The position numbers and the translations under genes were made by a program. 9,160 nt of DNA from Planctomycetota bacterium (GTDB lineage Bacteria > Planctomycetota > UBA1135 > UBA2386), in NCBI GenBank assembly GCA_016713175.1, contig JADJPQ010000005.1:1-9160 (forward strand). The letters run 5' to 3'. The number at the start of each line of letters is the position of its first letter. Positions within the stretch are counted from its first letter, which is position 1. Of this stretch, positions 1-6,379 are shown piece by piece. The notes under the pieces were generated by a model, which saw only the letters and a program-made list of their open reading frames with translations, was not told the origin of the DNA and ran no database searches.

Positions 1-1223
1 CAGCCGACACCATGGGCCACCGTACCAGTGCGGACACCGCTTCAGGCGAACAGGGCCTGCTCGGCATCGCCTTCGACCCGGACTTCCTGCGCAACGGCTT
101 CGTCTTCGATGTTCACAGATCGGCACGCAGAACCGCATCGCCCGCCTGCAGGAGGTCCGGGGCGTCGGCATCAACCACACCCTGCTACGACCCCGGACGC
201 TAGCGATCCCCCGCGACGACGCTGCACAACGGCGGTCGGCTGGTCGTCGACCAGGATGGCCACCTGTGCGCCGGCACCGGCGAACGCACGGCACCGCCGC
301 GCTGGCGCAGGCCTGACGTCGTGGAACGGCGAGATCCTGCGCTTCACTCTGCCCAATGGCGCGATCCCGACCGACACCCCGTTCCCCGGGTCGCCGATCT
401 GGTCGTACGGCCACCGCAATCACTTCGGCCTGACCGTCCATCCGATCACCGGCGACCTGTTCGAGACCGAGAACGGCAATCTGCTGTACGACGAACTGAA
501 TCGGATCGTCCGCGGCGGCAACTACGGCTGGCCAACGGTCGAAGGGCCGGAGACCACGCCCAACCCGGCGTTCGTCGACCCGGTCGCGGTCTACCAGACG
601 CCGACGCCGGATCCGACCGGCACCTGCTTCTACACCGGCACCAACTATCCACCCGAGTACCGCAACACGCTGTTCTTCGTCGACTTCATGTCATCGGCCG
701 TGTGCGCGCGGCGCCCTCGACGCCACCGGCACGACGGTGACCGCGCAGTTCCTGTTCGACGACCTGTTCCGCAAGCTTCGACATCCAGATGGGCCCGGAC
801 GGCAATCTGTGGGTGCTGCACACCGATGCCAGCGACCCGGCGGCGACCGAGATCGGCCGCTACGTGTTTGCCGGCGAATCACTGCCGTCGGCGAACGTCC
901 TCGAAGTGTCCAGCAAGTCGGTTGGCGGCAGCCTGACGTTTGGCTTCCGGGCTCGGAACGGCCAGATCGTCGTGCCCTGGATCTCGACCACGCGGCTGCC
1001 GGCGCCGAGTGCCGACGCCCGTTCGGCGACCAAGCTTGGTGCCGATCGACGTCGTGCTGCCGTTCCTGGCCGTGCAGGCCGATGATCAGGTCTATCGCGG
1101 CGAGTCGCTGCCGAACGTCACGACGTTGATCGGCACTCCGGTGCATAATGCAGGCACTGGCGTTCGATCCGGCGACCGGGACGGCGCCGCGCCAGCAACG
1201 TCGCCAGCATCACGCTGCACTGA
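1..1223 (+). CDS. PQQ-dependent glucose/sorbosone dehydrogenase-like protein, 5' end outside window, frameshifted
   Basis: This is the C-terminal part of a soluble, probably exported, six-bladed propeller dehydrogenase of the glucose/sorbosone dehydrogenase family. Family members oxidise sugars or other alcohols with PQQ. Family hallmarks are spread over several frames: GEQGLLGIAFDPDF (near 48-90), QNRIARLQEV (near 128-157), HNGGRLVVDQDGHL (near 225-267), YGHRNHFGLTVHP (near 406-445), then DELNRIVRGGNYGWP up to 534. GPDGNLWVLHTDASDP lies near 792-840, and the last segment, FDPATGT then ASNVASITLH, stops at TGA 1221-1223. The family usually has EHG after the RNPQGL-type motif; here it is ENG. 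At least five frame changes are needed (near 110-125, 200-220, 290-310, 710-720, 775-790 and again after 1030). Each segment keeps family-like sequence up to the break, so sequencing indels are more likely than old decay. Family assignment is firm; substrate is not known and a PQQ-binding non-enzymatic role is possible. Confidence 0.85.
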
Positions 1224-1842
1224 CCGTCGTCAGGCGCGCGTGGAGAGTGATCTCGACGACCTTCGTGTTGGTCTCGCCGATCGACAGATCCGTGCACCTC
1301 CAGCACGAACTGTTCGTCGCTGACGAACCACCAGACGTAGCGCACCATCTTGTCGTGCTCGCCGGTCGAAATTACCCGTCGAGGTGCCATGGGTGATCAG
1401 CGTCTTGCCGTCCTGCGTCAGATCGCCCTCAGGCGCCCGCAGCATCGCGTTGTCCCATCGTGTTGACCGACGTCGACACGTAGCTCTGCGAAGTTGTCGT
1501 AGCCGAGCACCCGTGTGCACGTCGGCTTACTTCATGCCCATCATCGACGCGCTTTGCCGCTTTGGCTGCACCCAGCAGCCATCCCATCAGCCAGGTGCCT
1601 TCCGACGTGCCCTTCTCGGGCGGCGTCGGCTGGCCGGCGGCGTAACAAGCGCGACTCGGTGTTCCACTTGCCCGAGAACCGGTTCAGCGGCTTGTGCTTG
1701 TCGCCAGGCTGCGTGAACGCCTTGGCGCTCCATCATCCGGCACGCGCCGCAAAGGATCCTGCGGCGTGGGCCGCATCACGGCAGACAGGCACAGGACCGC
1801 GGCAGCACCGGCAGCAAACGCAACGGACGTACGAATGGACAT
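1210..1842 (-). CDS. Exported DUF1579-like protein, frameshifted
   Basis: Third gene of the repressor-protease cluster, starting 41 bases after the M56 stop. The ATG at 1842-1840 is set by a good ribosome site, GAGGA at 1855-1851, eight bases upstream. The N-terminus is a signal peptide: MSIRT, then a hydrophobic run ending near LSAVMRPTPQ. The rest must be pieced together across frames. AFTQPGDKHKPLNRFSGKWN (about 1725-1665) matches the usual DUF1579 opening in which a short helix precedes G-x-W. EGTWLMGWLLGAAKA, GYDNF, SYVSTSVNTMG, EGDLTQDGKTLITHGT, KMVRYVWWFVSDEQFVLEVH and IGETNTKVVEITLHA follow in the family's order. The stop is TGA at 1212-1210. DUF1579 proteins are small beta-barrel-like proteins of unknown function, some annotated as lipocalin-like. 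At least four frame changes are required. It may be a real gene hidden by indels or a recent pseudogene. Confidence 0.75.
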
Positions 1843-1850
1843 TTGGTGTC

Positions 1851-1855
1851 TCCTC
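1851..1855 (-). promoter_or_regulatory. Ribosome binding site of the DUF1579-like gene
   Basis: Read on the minus strand this is GAGGA, eight bases before the ATG at 1842. It fixes the start of a gene whose frame is otherwise broken, and it shows that the gene has its own translation signal although it is probably co-transcribed with the M56 gene. Confidence 0.7.
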
Positions 1856-1883
1856 GAGAACAACGGGAACAGGGAACCACGAC

Positions 1884-2873
1884 TCAGCGCGGCTCGGCGG
1901 CCTGTTCGCGCGCGAGCGCGCCCAGCACCAGGAACCGCTTCTGCAGACAACCCGGCAGTTCGCCGAGCTCGGTGAGCGACGGCATCCGCGCCGCAACCGG
2001 CACACAACAGACAGCCAGCAGTACCGCCACCAGCAACGCCAGCACCGGCCGGCGGCGACCCGGTGGTCGCCGCAGCGCCGCGAAGCGTTCGCGCAGTTCG
2101 GCCAGGGTGCCGACCATCGCCAGGCCGCGCACCGGCTGCAACTGCGCCTGGACGCACGCGCGCAGCGTCGCCGCGAACGCGCCGCCGGTCGAACGCACGG
2201 CGGCGGCGTCGGCCGCGACTTCGCGCAGGGCCCGCAGCCGCAACGTCAGGAACCACATGCCCGGGTGGAACCAGAACACCACCAGTACCGGCAGCAGCAG
2301 CAGCGTGCGCAGCGCATCGCGCCGGACGATGTGCGCCAGTTCGTGCGCCAGCAGGTGATCGCGCGCCGGCCCCGGCAGTTCGCGCAGGTGCGCCGGCACC
2401 AGGATCTCAGGCCGCAGGATGCCGACGACGCACGGCCCGGCGCCGGTGGTGCTGATCCGCAACGCCGGCAGTCGCGACAGCGAGAATCGCCGGGCGACGC
2501 TGCGCAGCGACGTCTGCCATACCACGTCACTGGCCGTCGTTTCGCGGCGCAACCGGCAGCGCTGGCGCCAGGCCGACAGCGCGCCAAACCACAAGAACAA
2601 CACCGCGCCGGCAAGCCACAGCCATAGCGTCACAGCAAGACCGCCCTCGCCTTCCCCCACGAGTGCCGGCATCGCCAATGGCGTCGTTCCGGGGATGACT
2701 GCGGTCGGCAGCAGGGCTCGCACCAGCAGCAGGCGCCACAACCAGGCACGCACGTCCGGCGACCACCACCGGGCCGTCAGTCGATCGACAACCGCGACCA
2801 CCGGCACCAGCCACAGCAGCAGCGTGCTCGCCGCCATCAGCCAGCCGAAGACCGCGAGCATCGCGCCGGTCAC
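1884..2873 (-). CDS. M56 family (BlaR1/MecR1-type) membrane metallopeptidase without a sensor domain
   Basis: Integral membrane zinc protease of 329 residues, expected to cleave a partner repressor or another target when a signal arrives. Hydrophobic segments lie at about residues 5-29, 43-62, 79-102, 189-210 and 276-296. The zinc-protease motif HELAH is at 177-181 (catalytic Glu178). The family pattern continues with the RRD at 184-186, WFHPGMW at 201-207 and the REVAAD segment at 217-222, whose Glu218 is the likely third zinc ligand. GILRPEILVP at 151-160 is the usual sequence ahead of the active site. Only about 33 residues follow the last membrane segment, so the penicillin-binding sensor domain of true BlaR1/MecR1 is absent. 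The GTG start at 2873-2871 overlaps the repressor's TGA (GTGA), which implies translational coupling. Family assignment is very secure. The signal and natural substrate are unknown; the adjacent repressor is the obvious candidate. Confidence 0.95.
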   Translation of the reverse strand: MTGAMLAVFGWLMAASTLLLWLVPVVAVVDRLTARWWSPDVRAWLWRLLLVRALLPTAVIPGTTPLAMPALVGEGEGGLAVTLWLWLAGAVLFLWFGALSAWRQRCRLRRETTASDVVWQTSLRSVARRFSLSRLPALRISTTGAGPCVVGILRPEILVPAHLRELPGPARDHLLAHELAHIVRRDALRTLLLLPVLVVFWFHPGMWFLTLRLRALREVAADAAAVRSTGGAFAATLRACVQAQLQPVRGLAMVGTLAELRERFAALRRPPGRRRPVLALLVAVLLAVCCVPVAARMPSLTELGELPGCLQKRFLVLGALAREQAAEPR

Positions 2874-3259
2874 GACCGTTCCTCCGGCTGTTCATCGAGC
2901 AGTTGTTGCAACCGCGCTCGCTCGCGCGCAGAGAGCCGTTCCGTTCGCGCCAGGTGCGCCAGCAGACTGCCGAACGAGCCATCGAAGGCCCGTTGCAGCA
3001 ACGAGCGAACGGCCGATTGGCGCGCCTGCTGCTGCTCGAGCCGCGCTTCGTAGATGCTGGTGTTGCCGCGCAACCGCATCGCGACGGCGCCCTTGTCGAT
3101 CAATCGCTGGAGCAGCGTCCGCACGGTCGTGTAAGCCCAGCCGGAGTCAGCTACGCGCTCGAGGACGTCGCGGGCCGTGCAGGGAGAACCCTGCCAGACG
3201 GCGCGCATGACGGTCCATTCGGCGTCGGTCAGGCTCGGCGATTCGGCGGCGTCTACCAC
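2870..3259 (-). CDS. BlaI/MecI-family (penicillinase repressor type) transcriptional regulator
   Basis: A 129-residue winged-helix repressor, first gene of the cluster. Family features in order are LTDAEWTVMRAVW at residues 10-22, the second helix TARDVLERV at 28-36, and the recognition helix WAYTTVRTLLQRLIDKG at 41-57. The wing, RLRGNTSIYEA, is at 62-72. The C-terminal dimerisation region covers about 75-125 and includes FDGSFGSLLAHL, equivalent to the region where relatives are cut by their BlaR1/MecR1 partner. The start is GTG at 3259-3257. No in-frame start lies closer that keeps the conserved LTDAEW, and no purine-rich ribosome site is visible upstream. It overlaps the M56 gene by four bases. 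Relatives act as dimers bound to TACA-N2-TGTA-like dyads, and two such dyads lie at this gene's own promoter. Nothing nearby points to beta-lactam resistance, so the signal is open. Confidence 0.95.
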   Translation of the reverse strand: MVDAAESPSLTDAEWTVMRAVWQGSPCTARDVLERVADSGWAYTTVRTLLQRLIDKGAVAMRLRGNTSIYEARLEQQQARQSAVRSLLQRAFDGSFGSLLAHLARTERLSARERARLQQLLDEQPEERS

Positions 3260-3265
3260 AGGTGT
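3258..3265 (-). promoter_or_regulatory. BlaI-type operator dyad 2, over the predicted transcription start
   Basis: The minus strand reads GACACCTGTG across 3266-3257, with the same ACA-N2-TGT core at 3265-3258. Its centre is 21 bp from that of the first dyad, about two helical turns, so two repressor dimers could bind the same face of the helix. It overlaps the GTG start codon. Confidence 0.5.
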
Positions 3266-3270
3266 CGCAG

Positions 3271-3299
3271 GTTCTACGACATCTGTAGCATGTCGTCAA
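3271..3299 (-). promoter_or_regulatory. Predicted sigma70-type promoter of the BlaI-M56-DUF1579 cluster
   Basis: On the minus strand, TTGACG (3299-3294) is followed after exactly 17 bases by TAGAAC (3276-3271). The -35 matches the consensus at five of six positions and the -10 at four of six. A start of transcription about seven bases downstream would fall near 3263-3265, only a few bases before the GTG at 3259, so the message would be nearly leaderless. That fits the absence of a ribosome site. This is a prediction from consensus and spacing only. Confidence 0.55.
3279..3286 (-). promoter_or_regulatory. BlaI-type operator dyad 1, in the promoter spacer
   Basis: The minus strand reads TACAGATGTC across 3287-3278, one base off the TACA-N2-TGTA consensus of BlaI/MecI/CopY-type operators. 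The ACA-N2-TGT core is 3286-3279. It lies between the -35 and -10 elements, where a bound repressor would block RNA polymerase. Confidence 0.6.
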
Positions 3300-3371
3300 G
3301 AACCGCCCCTCGGATTCCGCCAAGGCACTGCAGTCCGCTTCGGCTCGCCCCCAAGGGTGGCGGCAACCGCG

Positions 3372-4703
3372 TCAGTTCAGCCGGCCAACGACGGCGCGGA
3401 CGGAATCACTGACGACCAGGCCGGCGGCGTTGGCACCCGGGGCCAGCACCAGCGCTTGCTGGAACAGATGCTGACCGAGCAGGGACGCGGTGTTCGGCAC
3501 CGGCAGGTTGGCCGTGGCGCGGCTGTTGTTGCCGGTCAGCAGCACGGTGGTCTCCGGCGTGATGTTCAGCATGCAACCCGGCATGCCGAGCGGGGTCAGG
3601 TCCATGGGCAGTGGCTGTTGGCCGTGTTGCTGGTCACCGAAGCCGGCGGTCAGCATCGCCAGGTTGGCTGGCAACGGGCTCACGGCGATCGAGTAGGTCT
3701 CGCCCAGCCAGGGTCGGGTCCATGGTTCGGTCGGCAGAATCGTGGGAACGGTGCCGCCGGCGGCGCAGCCGGTGCGGTGCAGGTCGACAGTGGCGGGGTT
3801 GGTCGGGACGTAGGCCCAGTAGTCGCCGTTGGGCACCGCGAACAACGTCCGGCCGCGGCGAGAGTCGTAGGTCAGGACGCGGCACCCGCCTTGGAACGGG
3901 GACACTGCGCCGATGGTCCAGGCTCCTGTGCCACTCCATTCGTACGCACGCACGCCCGAGCCCCATGGTCCCACGGCAATACAGCGCGAACGCCGTTCGT
4001 CGTAGACGAGATTGTAGGCTTCGTAGCCGGTAGTCAGCACTTCCTGCCAGCCGGTCGATGCCGACCATTCCCATGTGCCAGCGCCGAAGACCGGTATCGT
4101 TGTCCTTCTTGGATAGAGCATCCTCCCACTGACCACCAGTCGATCGCGGCGACCATCGTAGGCAAGGGTTTCATACAGGGCGTTGTTCAGGGTCCCGTTC
4201 TGTACCACCAGGGTTGGAGGAGGGTTGTTGGCGGGAACCAAGGACCAGACGGTCCCATCCCAGTCCCAAAGCTCATTCATGCCCTGGGGCGCGCTCTGAC
4301 CCGAATACAGGCCCCCGCCAAACAGCATCACTCGCTGCCTCGAGGAGTTCCATGTGGTCGTCGCTGCCCACGCAGAGGGCCCGGTGATGGCAACAGTCTG
4401 CCAGCTGGCGCCGTCCCACTCCCATGTCAACGCGTCCGTGTACGCGTAACAAACCACTCTCTGCCTGGCCCGATCATACGCAAGCGGACCGCCACTTGGC
4501 GTCGTTCCCGGAACCGCACTCCAAGTCTGTCCATTGAACAGCATCGTCGTCGGCCCGTGGAGTGCGACTAATTGATCCCGACCTGCGTCATAAGCGTCAT
4601 TCAGGCACCCGAACTGACCGGTCGTGACCCTCTGCCAGGACGTCTGCGCTACAGCTGGCAGCATCATGGCAAGGATGGACGTGCATGCGGGGAAAGCCCT
4701 CAC
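3372..4703 (-). CDS. Exported Kelch-like beta-propeller protein with planctomycetal C-terminal module
   Basis: A 443-residue protein with a signal peptide: MRAFPACTSILAMMLPAVAQ, likely cut after AVA at residue 19. Six propeller repeats follow, each a Y/W-[DN]-x2-R-x-hydrophobic strand near residues 37, 75, 117, 180, 232 and 278. The repeats include LAYDRARQRVV, TTWNSSRQRVMLFGGG, LAYDGRRDRLVVSGR and LVYDERRSR. Most are followed by a W-x-W-type strand such as TWEWDGASWQTV or LWDWDGTVWSLV. From about 311 a separate C-terminal module begins with GCAAGGTVPT, contains a second cysteine in LGMPGCMLN (C377), and ends with GLVVSDSVRAVVG. I recognise this module as common in planctomycetal exported proteins, where it may serve in sorting or surface attachment (inference). 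The two cysteines could form a disulfide. The GTG start at 4703-4701 overlaps the TGA of the upstream gene, so translation is probably coupled. No enzymatic residues are evident; the ligand is unknown. Confidence 0.88.
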   Translation of the reverse strand: MRAFPACTSILAMMLPAVAQTSWQRVTTGQFGCLNDAYDAGRDQLVALHGPTTMLFNGQTWSAVPGTTPSGGPLAYDRARQRVVCYAYTDALTWEWDGASWQTVAITGPSAWAATTTWNSSRQRVMLFGGGLYSGQSAPQGMNELWDWDGTVWSLVPANNPPPTLVVQNGTLNNALYETLAYDGRRDRLVVSGRMLYPRRTTIPVFGAGTWEWSASTGWQEVLTTGYEAYNLVYDERRSRCIAVGPWGSGVRAYEWSGTGAWTIGAVSPFQGGCRVLTYDSRRGRTLFAVPNGDYWAYVPTNPATVDLHRTGCAAGGTVPTILPTEPWTRPWLGETYSIAVSPLPANLAMLTAGFGDQQHGQQPLPMDLTPLGMPGCMLNITPETTVLLTGNNSRATANLPVPNTASLLGQHLFQQALVLAPGANAAGLVVSDSVRAVVGRLN

Positions 4704-6235
4704 AGCGACCCTCCCACGCGCACCCGCAGCGCGTTGGAGAAGAGTACCGTTGGGCCCGCCAGGAAAACCGCCTGGATGCCAAGCTCGCTATGCAGGGATG
4801 CTCCATTGACAGGAAACGGCGATGCGCTCAGGCGGACGAATCCGGCCGCGTCGGCGACGAGGAACGGAGTGGTGATTGCGTTCGTGACGAACGTCTGACA
4901 TGGCCCGAATGGCACGCCGTGGCCAAAACCTCCAAACGCCATGGCAACCAGAGCATTCGCAGGGAGTCGTCCAACTTGCAATTCCAGACCCTGACCGATA
5001 CGCGGTTCCCCGTGTGCAACAAGCACCGCAGTGGACTGGATCAACGGGGTCGCTCCAGCGAGCAAGCCGATGATCGGGATGCTCCCCACTGTCGCGACCT
5101 GCCGGTTGACCGGGATCGACGCCTGGTAACTGGTTCCGTACGTTGGATCCTCGTCGGCTGTGCAGTCAACCTGGAACTGCTGCGCCGTTGACGTGCGCGA
5201 AAACCGAATCCAGATGTCCAGATTGCCATTGATAGTGTTGGGATTATGGGCAAACGACGTCGTGAACGGCAAGACGACGGCATATCGATCGAAGCGCGGT
5301 TCCACCCAATCCGGTCCTGGGTCGGCAAGCACGACACTGCCCCCCACGACCAGGTTGGTTGCATTCGGATTCGGCAGGCTCCCGAGAGATCCGGGTGTGA
5401 CGAACTGCGTCGCACTGTTTTCCATGAAGACCTCCTCGACCACGAGCGTGCCGTCGATATCGAACGGCCGCCAGGTCCGAAAGGCGAGTCCGCCGATCAC
5501 CACCGGCCCCGGTATGTCCGGCGGCGCCACTTGGAAGTGCAACAAGGGCAATGGTCCGAAACCTGGGTTGTCGACAATCACTTGTGCCAGATTGCACCCG
5601 ACGTACGTCGGGGGCAACCCGGGTGCGGTCGCTGGCGGGAAACCCGGGGCTGGAGACCGGGCGAACGGCCCGCTCCCCCAGGCGTCGACGTAGCCTTGCG
5701 GCATCATGGCAACGACATCCAGGTTGCGCGAGGTCGGCGTCGCGGTCTGACACGCGACGCCTGCTGGGACCGAGGCCACATCGCCACTGCCGGCATGTAC
5801 CGAGTCCTCGGCACTCGGATCGAGATCGTCCGGTAGCCGACGCGCCGCGATCGTCACGACGACAGACTGCGGCGCAAAGTTGGGCGTCTGACGCGTAACG
5901 GTGATCCGAAACCCGCTGGCCAACTCCGGGACACCCACGGCGACTTGGAAGACAGCCCGTTCGTAGGCATTGGCCGGGCTTCCAGACACTGCCAGTCGCC
6001 CGCCACCGGTCGCAAGAGAAAACACTTCCAGGTCGACTTCCGGAAGCGGCCCCTCCGGCTCGGCGGCGTCGTCGGACTCGAAGCGACGCCAGCACGCCAC
6101 GACTGCATACCGACCCGCTGGCAGGGGCACCGACCCGCTGGGCACGAGGTCGACTGACGCTGTCGCCGCCGGACCGATGCCGAGCGTCCGGGTCACCAAG
6201 AGCGCCTGCGTGATCGGCTGCAGCCTTCGACACAT
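4700..6235 (-). CDS. Beta-rich three-module protein of unknown function sharing its C-terminal module with the Kelch protein
   Basis: From ATG 6235-6233 this encodes 511 residues. Three regions can be seen. Residues 1-132 form a beta-sandwich resembling the domain found at the C-termini of exported peptidases (VDLEVFSLATGGGRLAVSGS at 67-86, NAYERAVFQV, FRITVTRQ). Residues about 165-360 resemble a planctomycetal module of the '...IGGLAFR...' type (VVIGGLAFRTWRPFDIDG at 245-262, LDIWIRFSRTS at 339-349). Residues about 395-509 form a C-terminal module (IGQGLELQVGRLPANALV, VLFSNALRVRVG) like that of the next gene. It overlaps that gene by four bases (GTGA). The start is uncertain: the frame stays open far upstream, but that extension is antisense to a real gene. 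No signal peptide or ribosome site is seen at ATG 6235 or at the GTG at 6244. Either the N-terminus is missing through a frameshift or the gene is a truncated remnant. Confidence 0.75.
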   Translation of the reverse strand: MCRRLQPITQALLVTRTLGIGPAATASVDLVPSGSVPLPAGRYAVVACWRRFESDDAAEPEGPLPEVDLEVFSLATGGGRLAVSGSPANAYERAVFQVAVGVPELASGFRITVTRQTPNFAPQSVVVTIAARRLPDDLDPSAEDSVHAGSGDVASVPAGVACQTATPTSRNLDVVAMMPQGYVDAWGSGPFARSPAPGFPPATAPGLPPTYVGCNLAQVIVDNPGFGPLPLLHFQVAPPDIPGPVVIGGLAFRTWRPFDIDGTLVVEEVFMENSATQFVTPGSLGSLPNPNATNLVVGGSVVLADPGPDWVEPRFDRYAVVLPFTTSFAHNPNTINGNLDIWIRFSRTSTAQQFQVDCTADEDPTYGTSYQASIPVNRQVATVGSIPIIGLLAGATPLIQSTAVLVAHGEPRIGQGLELQVGRLPANALVAMAFGGFGHGVPFGPCQTFVTNAITTPFLVADAAGFVRLSASPFPVNGASLHSELGIQAVFLAGPTVLFSNALRVRVGGSL

Positions 6236-6379
6236 TTCGCCCACAGCAAGGGAGAACCGCGCGTCCGCCCAGACGTGCCAGTCACAGTACGCATGCCGCC
6301 GCCGACCCCATCCACAGCACACTGGCGCCAACCGTCTGTGTCGATTCCGATCTCCGCCATCCGTCCTGGTGACCAGACC
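6236..6379. other. Divergent intergenic region
   Basis: These 144 bases separate the minus-strand three-module gene from the plus-strand YHS-like gene and must hold the promoters of both if the starts are right. I see no convincing -35/-10 pair and no ACA-N2-TGT dyad. One minus-strand frame encodes a hydrophobic, signal-peptide-like stretch, VGASVLWMGSAAACVL, followed directly by a stop. This could be the lost N-terminus of the 511-residue protein in another frame, or chance. Confidence 0.4.
6368..6372 (+). promoter_or_regulatory. Ribosome binding site of the YHS-like gene
   Basis: GGTGA lies seven bases before the ATG at 6380-6382. Together with the signal peptide encoded immediately after, it fixes this start. 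Confidence 0.6.

Noticed and set aside
1515..2627. Long open frame of 370 codons on the plus strand
   Set aside because: Its translation is rich in Gln/Arg repeats with no recognisable motif and lies opposite the M56 gene, whose HELAH motif and membrane segments are convincing. It is a GC-driven shadow.
1884..3259. A beta-lactam resistance regulatory operon
   Set aside because: The protease lacks a penicillin-binding sensor domain and no beta-lactamase or PBP gene is adjacent. Only the family relationship supports the name.
3300..3371. An intrinsic terminator after the Kelch-like gene
   Set aside because: Only a loose CCGCCA/TGGCGG pairing with a very long loop can be drawn, with no T-run. 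Read-through into the BlaI cluster cannot be excluded.
3177..4571. Long open frame of 464 codons on the plus strand
   Set aside because: It is antisense to the Kelch-like gene, whose six repeats and signal peptide are clear, and it crosses the BlaI promoter. No domain is recognisable.
5244..6233. Minus-strand open frame of 329 codons from a GTG at 6233
   Set aside because: It overlaps the 511-residue gene in another frame and has a compositional pattern typical of a shadow, with no beta-domain signatures.
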